This document shows, in pieces, positions 24,910-34,578 of a stretch of 64,000 bases of DNA. Each line of letters opens with the position of its first letter. The stretch's first letter is position 1. The position numbers and the translations under genes are program-made. The notes under the pieces were generated by a model, which searched no databases, had not been told where the DNA came from, and saw only the letters and a program-made list of their open reading frames with translations. Origin of the DNA: Micromonospora mirobrigensis (GTDB lineage Bacteria > Actinomycetota > Actinomycetes > Mycobacteriales > Micromonosporaceae); contig NZ_FMCX01000002.1 of assembly GCF_900091555.1 (NCBI RefSeq), positions 797,585-861,584 on the forward strand, read 5' to 3'.

Positions 24910-25713
24910 TCAGGCGGCCGGGAGGGGGCCCTGGGGGGTGTCGGGCGGTGGCGGGGCGGCGCCGACGCTGGCGGTGGCGGCGTCGCGGGCGATGGCCTGC
25001 GGCATGAGGCGGCCGGAGCGGTAGCCGATGCCGATGCCGGCGATCAGCACGAAGATCGCCCCGAAGGTCTGCAGCGAGCCGATCAGGGCGCCGGCCAGGC
25101 CGAGCAGCGGTGCGGCGATCATCAGCATGATCCCGTCGCCGTAGGCGAACATCCCGGAGCGGGCCACCGACCAGCCGGTCGCCAGCCAGCCCGCGGTGTA
25201 GAGCGTCGCGCCGGCCAGCACCAGCGCGCGGGCGGTGGTGCCGAAGACGGGAGTCTGCTCGGCCAGCCCGGCGAAGGGGAGCATCAGCACGGTGCCGGCG
25301 ATGCCGAGCAGCAGTCCGGCCGCGGCGACCCGGCGGCTGCGGGTGGCTGCCAGCAGCCCGGTGAGCGCCAGCTGGGCGAGCAGCCCGAGCCAGACCGCCG
25401 CCACCCAGCCCACCAGGTAGAGCGCACTGCCGTCCGCCGGATAGGGCGCCCGGCCGACGCCACCGTCACCGACCATGGCCACCACGCCGTACAGGACGGC
25501 GTACGCCGGCAGCAGCCAGACCGCCGCGCGGGCGAAGCGTCGCACCGACCAGGCCCAGCTGGCGTTCGTGGCCGGTGCCGCCGGTCCCGGGTCACCGACG
25601 AACGGCAGCACCCCGAACCCGCCCCCGGTACGTCGGGTGCCCAGCGGTCCGGCCGGGTCGTGGGCGCCCGGAACCGGGGTCCTGGAGAAGAGGTCGTTCG
25701 CCGGATCCTTCAT
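24910..25713 (-). CDS. Uncharacterised multi-pass membrane protein
   Basis: A 267-residue protein with about 7 hydrophobic segments after a 65-residue polar N-terminus (MKDPANDLFSRTPVPGAHDP). Segments include AAVWLLPAYAVLYGVVAMVG, LYLVGWVAAVWLGLLAQLAL, VAAAGLLLGIAGTVLMLPFA, RALVLAGATLYTAGWLATGW and two near the C-terminus. I see no catalytic motif and cannot name a family. The ATG at 25713 was preferred over an upstream start at 25839 because GAGGTGG lies just before it and the extra residues look non-coding. A 160-bp gap without recognised genes separates it from the PBP gene, which reads the same way. Confidence 0.75.
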   Translation of the reverse strand: MKDPANDLFSRTPVPGAHDPAGPLGTRRTGGGFGVLPFVGDPGPAAPATNASWAWSVRRFARAAVWLLPAYAVLYGVVAMVGDGGVGRAPYPADGSALYLVGWVAAVWLGLLAQLALTGLLAATRSRRVAAAGLLLGIAGTVLMLPFAGLAEQTPVFGTTARALVLAGATLYTAGWLATGWSVARSGMFAYGDGIMLMIAAPLLGLAGALIGSLQTFGAIFVLIAGIGIGYRSGRLMPQAIARDAATASVGAAPPPPDTPQGPLPAA

Positions 25714-25869
25714 CTGCGCCACCTCGCTCGACGGGGGACGAGCGGCGTGGGACGCACCGGCGCCCCGGTCCTGTCCACCACCCGTCGTCTTCGACCGATG
25801 GTGGCAGGCACCGGGGCGTCGCATGAGTCTTTCTCGCATTTGCCCGCCCGGCTTCGGGCGGCGTGGGCG

Positions 25870-26976
25870 TCAGCCCCGTTCGCGCTGGTCCGCCGGGTCG
25901 CTGAGCAGGCTGTCCGGGGAGACCGGCTCCGGCGCCGGCAGCCCCTGCGGCTTGTTGCCGCCGGTGGCCTGCGCCTCGGCGACGCGTACCTCGTCGTGGA
26001 TCTCCTGGGCGGCGCTGGCCGCGGCCCGGGCCGCCTCCGCGGCCTCGCGCTCCACCTGGACCGCGTGGTTGGCCGCCTCCGGTGCGGGCACGTCCCCGAC
26101 CATCCCGGCCAGGCCGCCGAGCGCCCCGCCGATGCCCTCCAGGGCCTTGGAAAGCTCGGTCGGGATGATCCAGACCTTGTTGGCGGTGCCGTTGGCGATC
26201 TGCGGCAACGCCTGGAGGTACTGGTAGGCCAGCACCTTCTGGCTCGGGTTCGAGGTGTGGATCGCGTCGAAGACGGTCCGGATCGCCTTGGCCTGACCCT
26301 CGGCCTGGAGGATCCGGGCCTGCCGGTCACCGTCGGCGCGCAGCACGGCGGACTGCTTCTCGCCCTCGGCGGTGAGGATCTGCGACTGCTTGTGCCCCTC
26401 CGCGGTCAGGATCGCCGCGCGACGGTCCCGCTCGGCGCGCATCTGCTTCTCCATCGAGTCGCGGATGCTGGCCGGCGGCTCGATCGCCTTGATCTCGACC
26501 CGGGTGACCTTGATGCCCCACCGGCCGGTGGTCTCGTCCAGCACCCCGGAGAGGTGCCGGTTGATCTCCTCGCGGCTGGTCAGCGCCCGCTCCAGGTCGA
26601 GCGAGCCGATCACGTTGCGCAGCGTGGTGACGGTGAGCTGCTCGATGGCCTGGATGAAGTTGGCGATCTCGTAGGTGGCCCGGACCGCGTCGACGACCTT
26701 GTAGTAGAGGACGGTGTCGATCGAGACGACCAGGTTGTCCGAGGTGATCACCGGCTGCGGCGGGAAGCTGACCACCTGCTCACGCATGTCGACCTTGGTG
26801 CGGACCGCGTCGACGAAGGGGACCAGGAGGTTCAGGCCCGGGTTCAGGGTGCGCTTGTACTTGCCGAGCCGTTCCACCACGTCCTGCCGCTGCTGCGGCA
26901 CGATCCGTACCGCCTTTGCCAGGGTCACCACGACGATCAACGCCACGGCGGCCAACAGCACCGCTGCAAATCCCAT
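25870..26976 (-). CDS. SPFH/band 7 membrane protein (QmcA/stomatin-like)
   Basis: A 368-residue protein with one N-terminal membrane anchor (FAAVLLAAVALIVVVTLA) and an SPFH domain. Diagnostic parts are VPQQRQDVVERLGKYKRTLN, PGLNLLVPFVDAVRTKVDMR and VITSDNLVVSIDTVLYYKVV. A long charged helix (RDSMEKQMRAERDRRAAILT and following repeats AEGHKQSQILTAEGEKQSAV) is the coiled coil through which these proteins form membrane rings. A cytoplasmic tail of about 60 residues is Pro/Ala/Glu rich. It is translated 5 bp after the NfeD gene, the standard partner in lipid-microdomain scaffolds. AAAGGTGAG precedes the ATG at 26976. Confidence 0.92.
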   Translation of the reverse strand: MGFAAVLLAAVALIVVVTLAKAVRIVPQQRQDVVERLGKYKRTLNPGLNLLVPFVDAVRTKVDMREQVVSFPPQPVITSDNLVVSIDTVLYYKVVDAVRATYEIANFIQAIEQLTVTTLRNVIGSLDLERALTSREEINRHLSGVLDETTGRWGIKVTRVEIKAIEPPASIRDSMEKQMRAERDRRAAILTAEGHKQSQILTAEGEKQSAVLRADGDRQARILQAEGQAKAIRTVFDAIHTSNPSQKVLAYQYLQALPQIANGTANKVWIIPTELSKALEGIGGALGGLAGMVGDVPAPEAANHAVQVEREAAEAARAAASAAQEIHDEVRVAEAQATGGNKPQGLPAPEPVSPDSLLSDPADQRERG

Positions 26977-26981
26977 AGGGC

Positions 26982-27458
26982 TCACCTTTTCGCTTCCGGC
27001 AGTTGGCCGGGGGAGGAAACATCGTCCTGCCACACCAGGGCGGTGGCGCCCCGGACCTTGATCACCTGAACCCGCTCACCGGGGGCGAAACTCTGCGTCG
27101 CGTCGAACGACCGGGCGCTCCACAACTCACCGTCGATCTTGACCATGCCGTGCTCGGCGTCGACGGCCTCCAGCACCAGCGCGGTCGACCCCTCGATCGC
27201 CTCCACCCCGAACGGCTGCTCACCGGTCTCCAGCGACGACCGGGAGTGCCGGCGGATCACCGGGCGGGCCACGGCCACGGAGAGCGCGGAGACCAGCGCG
27301 AACACCACCGCCTGCACGGCGACCGGCGCGCCCAGGGCGGCGGCGCCGGCGGCGGCGAACGCACCCGCCGCGAACATGATCAGGAACAGCGTCGTCGTGA
27401 AGATCTCGGCGACAGCCAGCACCACTCCCAGAACGATCCACACCACCGCGTCCACCAC
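26982..27458 (-). CDS. NfeD-like membrane protein
   Basis: A 158-residue partner of the SPFH protein. It has three or four hydrophobic segments (VVWIVLGVVLAVAEIFTTTL, FLIMFAAGAFAAAGAAALG, VQAVVFALVSALSVAVARPV). A C-terminal OB-fold domain follows, with GSTALVLEAVDAEHGMVKI, DGELWSARSFD and GERVQVIKVRGATALVW. The short form without the serine-protease domain is typical of NfeD1b. Two adjacent GTGs (27458 and 27455) could start translation. The gene is divergent from the serine hydrolase, with an 82-bp spacer that must hold both promoters. Confidence 0.9.
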   Translation of the reverse strand: MVDAVVWIVLGVVLAVAEIFTTTLFLIMFAAGAFAAAGAAALGAPVAVQAVVFALVSALSVAVARPVIRRHSRSSLETGEQPFGVEAIEGSTALVLEAVDAEHGMVKIDGELWSARSFDATQSFAPGERVQVIKVRGATALVWQDDVSSPGQLPEAKR

Positions 27459-27540
27459 CCAACTGTGGCACGCCGATGCACGTGTCATCGAACTGTCATG
27501 ATCGGTAGGCTCGTCGCACCGCCACCCGAGGAGGACATCC

Positions 27541-28854
27541 GTGCCGTTGCTGCCCGAGACCGTCCGCGAGGTCGACGCCCGGGTCGCCCGGGCCCAGGCG
27601 GAGGGGCGAGCCCCGTCACTGCTGGTCGGCGTGGTCCGCGACGGCGACCTGGCCCATCTGGCCACGGCGGGAGGACACCCCCGCCCGGACGCCGACCTCC
27701 AGTACCGACTCGGGTCGATCAGCAAGACCATGACGGCGGTGCTGATCTTGCAACAGCGCGACGCCGGCCGGCTGACCCTGGACGACCCGCTGGAGCGGCA
27801 CCTGCCCGGCACCGGAGTCGGCGGGCTCACCCTGCGGCAACTCCTCGGCCACGCCAGCGGGCTGCAACGGGAGCCGGACGGCCGGTGGTGGGAACGCACC
27901 TCCGGCGGGGACCTGGCCACCCTGCTCGCCGGCCTCACCCCCGACAAGCTCGCCTTCCCACCGCACCGCGCCTACCACTACTCCAACCTGGCGTACGGGC
28001 TGCTCGGCGGGGTGCTGGAGGCGGTCACCGGCACCCCGTGGTTCGCGCTGCTGCGCGAACGGGTGCTCGAACCGCTGGGCCTGCGCCGCACCACCTACCA
28101 GGCCACCGAGCCGTTCGCCCGCGGCTACGTGGTGCACCCGTGGCACGAGACCCTGCGCGAGGAGCCGCGCACCGACACCGGGGCGATGGCCCCGGCCGGC
28201 CAGCTCTGGTCCACCGCCACCGACCTGGCCCGCTGGGCGGCCTTCCTGGCCGACCCGGACCCGGCGGTGCTGGCGCCGCAGACGCTCACCGAGATGTGCG
28301 TACCGGTGGCCATCAACGACCTGGAGAGCTGGCGCGGCGGGCACGGCCTGGGCGTCGAGCTCTACCGCGAGGGCGACCGGGTGTACCTCGGCCACGGCGG
28401 CTCGATGCCCGGCTACGTCGCCGGCCTGGTCGTGCACCGGCCCACCCGGACCGCGGCGGTCAGCTTCGCCAACTCGTACGGGATGCGCAACGGCCACCAC
28501 ATCACCGCCCTGGCCCGCGGCGTGCTCACCCACGTGCTGGACGCCGAGCCCACGCCGCCCGCGCCCTGGCGCCCGGCGGCCACCGCGCCGGTCGGGGAGC
28601 TCGCCGACCTCACCGGCCGCTGGTGGTGGATGGGCATCGAGTACGAGTTCCGCACCGACGCCGGCGACCTGCTCGGCGGACCGGTGGGGCTGGCCACCCT
28701 CCGGTTCACCCCCGAGGGGCCCGATCGGTGGCGGGGCCGCTCCGGCGGGCAGGACGGCGAGATCCTGAGCGTGCTGCGCGACGACGCCGGGCGGGCGGTG
28801 GGGCTGGACATCGGCACCTTCGTCTTCACCCGCTCCCCCGACCAGGAGCCCTGA
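27541..28854 (+). CDS. Serine hydrolase, class C beta-lactamase/DD-peptidase family
   Basis: A 437-residue penicillin-binding-protein-like hydrolase without signal peptide or membrane segment, so probably cytoplasmic. The SxxK motif is SISK in YRLGSISKTMTAVLILQQ (Ser60), the YxN motif is YSN in YHYSNLAYGLLGGVL, and HGG in LGHGGSMPGYVAGLV replaces KTG. These three place it with esterase/aminopeptidase-like members. A C-terminal domain from about residue 340 (LTGRWWWMGIEYEFRT) resembles the lipocalin-like tails of such proteins. GAGGAGG lies 7 bases before the GTG. The substrate is unknown. Confidence 0.88.
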   Translation: MPLLPETVREVDARVARAQAEGRAPSLLVGVVRDGDLAHLATAGGHPRPDADLQYRLGSISKTMTAVLILQQRDAGRLTLDDPLERHLPGTGVGGLTLRQLLGHASGLQREPDGRWWERTSGGDLATLLAGLTPDKLAFPPHRAYHYSNLAYGLLGGVLEAVTGTPWFALLRERVLEPLGLRRTTYQATEPFARGYVVHPWHETLREEPRTDTGAMAPAGQLWSTATDLARWAAFLADPDPAVLAPQTLTEMCVPVAINDLESWRGGHGLGVELYREGDRVYLGHGGSMPGYVAGLVVHRPTRTAAVSFANSYGMRNGHHITALARGVLTHVLDAEPTPPAPWRPAATAPVGELADLTGRWWWMGIEYEFRTDAGDLLGGPVGLATLRFTPEGPDRWRGRSGGQDGEILSVLRDDAGRAVGLDIGTFVFTRSPDQEP

Positions 28855-29170
28855 CCCGCCCGTCCACGCCACCCGGCGGCGTCGGGCCCTCCGTGCGGCG
28901 GGCGCGCGCAGAGCAGGCTGGGGCGGCGCAGGGCCGGCGGACGTGAGAGGCGGAGCGCCTACAGACTTGAGAGCACCGACGACTCAGAGGCGTGGGTCGA
29001 CCACGCTCTCAAGTCTGTAGCGACGGAGTCGGAACACCCGGCCCGGGCCACCGGCGACCCGGCGAGCGGCGATCCGGCGGGCGGCGATCCGGCGGGGCGC
29101 TCCCGTCGCCGGCACGCCGGCCCTTCCCGGACGCCCGCCAGTTCGGGACGCCCGTCAGGCCGGGACGCCG
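28855..29170. other. 316-bp intergenic region between convergent genes
   Basis: No plausible gene on either strand. It holds the inverted repeat at 28959-29020 and, after it, a stretch of short GC-rich direct repeats (three copies of CGGCGATCCGGCGGG-like sequence at 29051-29100), followed by GGGACGCCcGTCAGGCCGG-type repeats just before the DUF3097 stop codon. It lies where two convergent transcripts would end. Confidence 0.6.
28959..29020. repeat. 16-bp perfect inverted repeat with nested hairpin
   Basis: CTACAGACTTGAGAGC (28959-28974) and its exact complement at 29005-29020 enclose a 30-base centre that itself contains GCGTGG-GTCGA-CCACGC, a second hairpin. The arms are AT-rich relative to the neighbourhood. 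It sits between two convergent genes, so a terminator or a dispersed palindromic element is likely. Confidence 0.65.
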
Positions 29171-29983
29171 TCAGGCCGGCTCGGTGACGAAGTCGATCAG
29201 GCGTTCCATGGCGTTGATCAGCGGCGTCTCGACGTCGGCGAAGCTGTCCACCCGGGACAGGATGTGCCGCCACATGTCGGCCGGCTCGGCCACCCCGAGC
29301 GCGGCACAGACGCCCTCCTTCCACGGCCGGCCCGGCGGCACCACCGGCCACGCCGCGATGCCCAGCGCCTTCGGCTTCACCGCCTGCCACACGTCGACGT
29401 ACGGGTGGCCGGTGACCAGCACGTGCGGCGAGGTCACCTGCGCCACGATCCGGCTCTCCTTGGAGCCCGGGACCAGATGGTCGACCAGCACCCCGAGCCG
29501 CCGGCCCGGGCCGGGGCCGAAGGCCCGCACCTCGGCGTCGAGGGCGTCGATGCCGTCCAGCGGCTCCACGACCACCCCCTCGATCCGCAGGTCGTCGCCC
29601 CAGATCCGCTCGACCAGGGCGGCGTCGTGCACCCCCTCGACCCAGATCCGGCTGGCCTTGGCGACCTGGGCCCGCACGTTCGCCACGGCGACCGAGCCGG
29701 AGGCGGTCCGCCGGCGGGCCGCCGGGACCGGCGCGCGGGCCGGGCGGCGCAACGTGACCGGCTCACCGTCGAGCAGGAACGCGGCCGGCAGCAGCGGGAA
29801 GTTGCGCCGGCGGCCGTGCCGGTCCTCCAGCACCACCGCACCGGACTCGAAGCCGACGACGGCGCCGCAGAACCCCGAGTCGGCGTCCTCGACCACCAGG
29901 TCCGGCTCGGCGTCCACCTCGGGGATCGCCTTGCGCCGTCGCCAGTTCCCCGCCAGCACGTCCTCGCCATATCGCCCGGCCAT
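29171..29983 (-). CDS. DUF3097 family protein
   Basis: A 270-residue cytoplasmic protein I recognise as the actinobacterial DUF3097 family. The N-terminal YGEDVLAGNWRRRKAIPEV is followed by DLVVEDADSGFCGAVVGFE, and the core is ASRIWVEGVHDAALVERIWG then VVVEPLDGIDALDAEVRAF and LGVLVDHLVPGSKESRIVAQ. The EGVHDAALVE...DHLVPGSKESRI pattern resembles the TOPRIM-like folds of nucleic-acid enzymes, but activity is unproven. The ATG at 29983 fits the family start; a GTG at 29992 is an alternative. It is divergent from the next gene, with a 258-bp spacer in which I see no other feature. Confidence 0.85.
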   Translation of the reverse strand: MAGRYGEDVLAGNWRRRKAIPEVDAEPDLVVEDADSGFCGAVVGFESGAVVLEDRHGRRRNFPLLPAAFLLDGEPVTLRRPARAPVPAARRRTASGSVAVANVRAQVAKASRIWVEGVHDAALVERIWGDDLRIEGVVVEPLDGIDALDAEVRAFGPGPGRRLGVLVDHLVPGSKESRIVAQVTSPHVLVTGHPYVDVWQAVKPKALGIAAWPVVPPGRPWKEGVCAALGVAEPADMWRHILSRVDSFADVETPLINAMERLIDFVTEPA

Positions 29984-30241
29984 GTCGATCACGCTAACCC
30001 GCCGGCCCGTCCGGCACCTCCCGACGCGCCGCCGGCCGAGGCCCGCCCACCGACCCTCGGACCCCGAGCTGCCGCAACCCGGCCGAACCCGGGGGCCGGA
30101 CACTCCGACATGCCGCTACCGGGGCCGCCATGGGAGGGCTGGAGCGGCGGGAAAGTGGGCGAAAGGGGCAGTTCGGGGCAGGCCTCGCTGGGGGTGCGGC
30201 AGTCGAGACAGGGACGGTGGTCAGCACGTACCCTTTTCGGC

Positions 30242-31036
30242 ATGTCCCTCCCCACAGCGGGCGCGGCCACCCTGACGCCGCGCCGGTCAAGCCGGTTCGT
30301 CGCCTGGGCGCGCGCGTGGCGCGCCGGGCTGGTGCCCTTCGACGAGGTGCCCGAATCCATCGCCGGCGACGAGGAGCACATGGTCGCCGACGCCCCCGGC
30401 ACCTGGACCGACGTGTCGTTGCGGGAGGCGCTGCCGCTGCTCGCCAAGCTCTCCCCGGACGAGATCCGCCTGGTGCTGCCCGCGCCGGGCGACCCGCGCG
30501 GCCTGCCCGGCCCGGGTGACTTCGCCGGAGCCGCGCTGCTGGCCGGGGAGGCCGTGGTGGCCGGCGGGATCGGCGTCATCCCCGAGGTGCGCAGCCACAC
30601 CTCCGGCTCAGGCATGACCTGGGAGACGGTCCTCTGGCGGTGCTACCCGCTCCCGGCCGACGCGCCGAAGGCGTCGTCGAGCGCCCCGGGCGCCGCCGAG
30701 GCAGAGGCCGAACTGGCCGCCGCGCTGGCCGAGAGCACCGCAGCGCTGACCCGGCTCGACGTGGCGCAGTGGCGACCCGAGCTGGCCGGCGCGCTGGCCG
30801 CGCTGCGCCGCCCCGACGGCACCACCGACCTGCCGCCCGGCTTCGACCCGCGCGCCCGCCGGCTCTTCGCCCGCGCCGCCGTGCTGGACCGGGTCCTCGC
30901 CCTCGCCGGGCACAGCGCACCCGGCGGCGCGATCAACAACTACGAGGCGCAGCAGCGCGACGCCGCGCTGCGCCCGCTGACCACCGCCTGCCGGCAGGCG
31001 CTGGTCGCCGCCTGCAACGCCCCGCTGCGCCCCTGA
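30242..31036 (+). CDS. Uncharacterised conserved actinobacterial protein
   Basis: A 264-residue protein without membrane segments. The N-terminal third (SSRFVAWARAWRAGLVPFDE, then EALPLLAKLSPDEIRLVLPA) and the glycine-rich AGEAVVAGGIGVIPEV look structured. The C-terminal half contains ARAAVLDRVLALAGHSAPGG and INNYEAQQRDAALRPL. I have a memory of similar hypothetical proteins in Micromonospora and relatives but no function. The ATG at 30242 follows GTACCCTTTTCGGC, where no good ribosome-binding site is visible. The stop lies 18 bp from the convergent HAD gene. Confidence 0.7.
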   Translation: MSLPTAGAATLTPRRSSRFVAWARAWRAGLVPFDEVPESIAGDEEHMVADAPGTWTDVSLREALPLLAKLSPDEIRLVLPAPGDPRGLPGPGDFAGAALLAGEAVVAGGIGVIPEVRSHTSGSGMTWETVLWRCYPLPADAPKASSSAPGAAEAEAELAAALAESTAALTRLDVAQWRPELAGALAALRRPDGTTDLPPGFDPRARRLFARAAVLDRVLALAGHSAPGGAINNYEAQQRDAALRPLTTACRQALVAACNAPLRP

Positions 31037-31054
31037 CCGGCGACCCGCCGGGCC

Positions 31055-31834
31055 TCAGACCTCGTCGATCAGGTCGGCCACCGAGTTGACGATCCGGGAC
31101 GGCCGGTACGGGTAGCGCTCCGCCTCCGCCCGGGAGCTGATGCCGGTGAGCACCAGGATCGTCTCCAGCCCGGCCTCCAGCCCGCACAGGATGTCGGTGT
31201 CCATCCGGTCACCGATCATCGCCGTGCTCTCCGAGTGCGCCTCGATGGTGTTCAACGCCGAGCGCATCATCATCGGGTTCGGCTTGCCGACGAAGTACGG
31301 CTCCACCCCGGTCGCCTTGGAGATCATCGCCGCCACCGAACCGGCCGCCGGCAGGGCACCCTCCACCGACGGGCCGGTCACGTCCGGGTTCGTGCAGATG
31401 AACCGGGCCCCGTCGTTGATCAGCCGGACTGCCTTGGTGATCGCCTCGAAGCTGTAGGTGCGGGTCTCCCCCAGCACCACGTAGTCCGGAGCGAAGTCGG
31501 TCAGCACGTAGCCCACCGCGTGCAGCGCCGTGGTCAGCCCGGCCTCACCGATCACGTACGCGGTGCCACCCGGCCGCTGGTCGGCCAGGAACTGCCCGGT
31601 GGCCAGGGCCGACGACCAGATCGCCTCCTCCGGCACGTCCAGGCCCATCCGCACCAGCCGGGCCTGAAGGTCCCGAGGGGTGTAGATGGAGTTGTTGGTC
31701 AGCACCAGGAACGGCTTGCCGGAGGCGCGGAGCTTCTTGACGAACTCCGGGGCGCCCGGCACCGGCTGCCCCTCGTGCACCAGCACACCGTCCATGTCGG
31801 TGAGCCAGCTCTGCACCGGCTTGCGGTCATGCAT
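31055..31834 (-). CDS. HAD-IIA family sugar/nucleotide phosphatase (NagD-like)
   Basis: A 259-residue haloacid-dehalogenase phosphatase. Motif I is LTDMDGVLVHEG with Asp13 (nucleophile) and Asp15. Motif II is VLTNNSIYTPRDL, motif III is the Lys of FVGKPNPMMM and motif IV is MIGDRMDTDILCGLEAGLET. The cap between motifs II and III is the C2a type of NagD/PNPase/phosphoglycolate phosphatases. It would hydrolyse a small phosphorylated metabolite in the cytoplasm. It is 36 bp downstream of hemH on the same strand and probably the last gene of the fabG-fabI-hemH unit. Confidence 0.9.
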   Translation of the reverse strand: MHDRKPVQSWLTDMDGVLVHEGQPVPGAPEFVKKLRASGKPFLVLTNNSIYTPRDLQARLVRMGLDVPEEAIWSSALATGQFLADQRPGGTAYVIGEAGLTTALHAVGYVLTDFAPDYVVLGETRTYSFEAITKAVRLINDGARFICTNPDVTGPSVEGALPAAGSVAAMISKATGVEPYFVGKPNPMMMRSALNTIEAHSESTAMIGDRMDTDILCGLEAGLETILVLTGISSRAEAERYPYRPSRIVNSVADLIDEV

Positions 31835-31870
31835 CTGTCGTCCCCAGGGGTGTCGGAGGTCGGGTCCGGC

Positions 31871-32902
31871 TCACGGCCGGCGGGTGGCCGGCACGCAGCA
31901 CGGCGTGGGGCAGGTGTCCCACATCGGCAGCTCGCCGAGGCGGCGGCGCAGCCGCTCCCCGTCCGGGGTGGTGCGCTCGGTCACCAACTCGCGGACCATC
32001 GCCACGAACCGCGGGTCGGTGCCCGGGGTGCCGGCCCGGACGAAGTCCAGCCCGAGCTGCTTGGCGGTCTCCAGCGCCTCGGTGTCCAGGTCCCACACCA
32101 CCTCCAGGTGGTCGGAGACGAACCCGATCGGGCTGACCACCACGCTGGTCACGCCCTGCTCGGCGAGCGCGGTCAGGTGGTCGTTGATGTCCGGCTCCAG
32201 CCACGGCACCTGCGGCGGGCCGGAGCGGCTCTGCCAGACCAGGTCGTACGGCAGGTCGGGCGCCGCGGCGGCGTGCACCAGCCGGGCCGTCTCCTCCATC
32301 TGGGCGGTGTAGCGGCCGCCGGTGGGGCCGGCGGTGGCGGCCGCCGAGCTGGGGATGGAGTGGGCGGTGAAGACCAGCCGGGTGCTGCCCCGCCTCGCCG
32401 GGTCGAGCTGGGCCAGCGCGGCGCGTACCGCGTCGGCGTGCGGCTCGACGAAACCCGGGTGGTCCCAGAACTGGCGCAGCTTCTCGATCACCGGGGCGTC
32501 CGCGCCGACCGCCGCCCGGGCCGCGGCGATGTCCTCCTGGTACTGCCGGCAGGAGGAGTAGCCGCCGTACGCGCTGGTCACGAAGGCCAACGCCCGCTGC
32601 ACCCCGTCGTCGCGCATCTGCGCCACGGTGTCGGCGAGCATCGGATCCCAGTTCCGGTTGCCCCAGTAGACCGGCAGGTCGATCCCGTTCGCCGCGAAGT
32701 CGGCACGGATCGCCGCGAGCAGGTCCCGGCACTGCTGGTTGATCGGGGAGACCCCGCCGAAGTGCAGGTAGTGCTCGGCGACCTCGGACAGCCGCTCCGG
32801 GGGCACCCCCCGGCCCCGGGTCACGTTCTGGAGGAAGGGAAGCACGTCCTCGGGCCGCTCCGGGCCACCGAAGGAGACCAGCACCAACGCGTCGTACGCC
32901 AT
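31871..32902 (-). CDS. hemH: Ferrochelatase (coproporphyrin ferrochelatase)
   Basis: A 343-residue protein that inserts iron into the porphyrin ring; in actinobacteria the substrate is coproporphyrin III (the CpfC role). Signatures are DALVLVSFGGPERPEDVLPF, then YWGNRNWDPMLADTV. LVFTAHSIPSS carries the metal-site histidine and VVVSPIGFVSDHLEVVWDLD the partner glutamate. The C-terminal MWDTCPTPCC and an internal SSCRQY cysteine could ligate the [2Fe-2S] cluster known in actinobacterial enzymes. I chose the ATG at 32902 (MAYDAL), with a second ATG at 32911 possible. The order fabG-fabI-hemH matches mabA-inhA-hemZ in mycobacteria. Confidence 0.92.
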   Translation of the reverse strand: MAYDALVLVSFGGPERPEDVLPFLQNVTRGRGVPPERLSEVAEHYLHFGGVSPINQQCRDLLAAIRADFAANGIDLPVYWGNRNWDPMLADTVAQMRDDGVQRALAFVTSAYGGYSSCRQYQEDIAAARAAVGADAPVIEKLRQFWDHPGFVEPHADAVRAALAQLDPARRGSTRLVFTAHSIPSSAAATAGPTGGRYTAQMEETARLVHAAAAPDLPYDLVWQSRSGPPQVPWLEPDINDHLTALAEQGVTSVVVSPIGFVSDHLEVVWDLDTEALETAKQLGLDFVRAGTPGTDPRFVAMVRELVTERTTPDGERLRRRLGELPMWDTCPTPCCVPATRRP

Positions 32903-32979
32903 GGTCCCCATTCTTCCGTGCCCGTCGTGACGCCGCCGCGACGCCCCCTGGTCAGCGCGGTAACGCCCAGGCCGCGGGT

Positions 32980-33033
32980 GTTAACAAGGGGCCCCTCCTC
33001 TACCGAATGCGTTAAAAAGGGGCCCCTCCTTAC
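32980..33033. repeat. Tandem pair of GTTAAnAAGGGGCCCC palindromic repeats
   Basis: Two units start at 32980 (GTTAACAAGGGGCCCCTCC) and 33011 (GTTAAAAAGGGGCCCCTCC), exactly 31 bp apart. Each contains the palindromic core AGGGGCCCCT. They lie between the fabI stop codon and hemH, which are transcribed in the same direction, so they may trim or attenuate the message rather than end it. A second pair with the same spacing occurs at 45981-46030. Confidence 0.8.
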
Positions 33034-33036
33034 ACC

Positions 33037-33804
33037 TCAGGCGCCGATGGCGTGGTAGCCGCCGTCGACGTGGACGATCTCGCCGGTGGTGGCCGGGAAC
33101 CAGTCCGACAGCAGCGCCAGGCAGGCCCGGGCGGCCGGCTCCTGGTCGGTGAGGCTCCAGCCCAGCGGGGCCCGAGCCGTCCAGGCGTCCTCGAACTGGT
33201 CGAAGCCGGGGATGGACTTGGCGGCGATGGTGCGCAGCGGGCCGGCGGCCACCAGGTTGCTGCGGATGCCCTGCTTGCCCAGGTGCAGGGCGAGGTAGCG
33301 GGAGGCGGACTCCAGCCCGGCCTTGGCCACGCCCATCCAGTCGTACACCGGCCAGGCCTTCGTGGCGTCGAAGGTAAGGCCGACGACGGCGCCGCCGGCG
33401 GACATCAGCGGCAGCGCCGCCATCGCCAGGGACTTGTACGAGTACGTGGAGACCTGGAGCGCGGTGGCCACGTCCTCCCACGGCGCGTCGAGGAAACCGC
33501 CGCCGAGGCAGCTCTGCGGGGCGAAGCCGATCGAGTGGACCACGCCGTCGAGGCCGTCGACGTGCTCGCGGACCTTGTCGGCGAGGCCGGCGAGATGCTC
33601 GGGGCTGGTCACGTCCAGCTCGATCACCGGGGCCGGCTCGGGCAGCCGCCTGGCGATCCGCTCGACCAGGGAGAGCCGGCCGTAGCCGGTGAGCACGACC
33701 TGGGCGCCGTTCTCCTGGGCGAGCTTCGCCACCGAGAAGGCGATCGAGGCGTCGGTGATGACGCCGGTGACCAGCAGCCGCTTACCGGCGAGCAGTCCGG
33801 ACAT
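33037..33804 (-). CDS. fabI: Enoyl-ACP reductase (FabI/InhA type)
   Basis: A 255-residue NADH-dependent enoyl-ACP reductase of type II fatty acid synthesis. LLAGKRLLVTGVITDASIAF is the altered nucleotide-binding loop of the FabI/InhA branch, VHSIGFAP follows at the cofactor pocket, and the active site is YDWMGVAKAGLESASRYLAL (Tyr...Met...Lys). The C-terminal part includes TTGEIVHVDGGYHAIGA. It follows fabG by 23 bp, as mabA-inhA does, so both are probably made from one transcript. AGGAAGAAG lies directly upstream of the ATG at 33804. Confidence 0.93.
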   Translation of the reverse strand: MSGLLAGKRLLVTGVITDASIAFSVAKLAQENGAQVVLTGYGRLSLVERIARRLPEPAPVIELDVTSPEHLAGLADKVREHVDGLDGVVHSIGFAPQSCLGGGFLDAPWEDVATALQVSTYSYKSLAMAALPLMSAGGAVVGLTFDATKAWPVYDWMGVAKAGLESASRYLALHLGKQGIRSNLVAAGPLRTIAAKSIPGFDQFEDAWTARAPLGWSLTDQEPAARACLALLSDWFPATTGEIVHVDGGYHAIGA

Positions 33805-33827
33805 ATGTCTTCTTCCTCCGTACGTTC

Positions 33828-34574
<747 letters not shown>

Positions 34575-34578
34575 CTAG

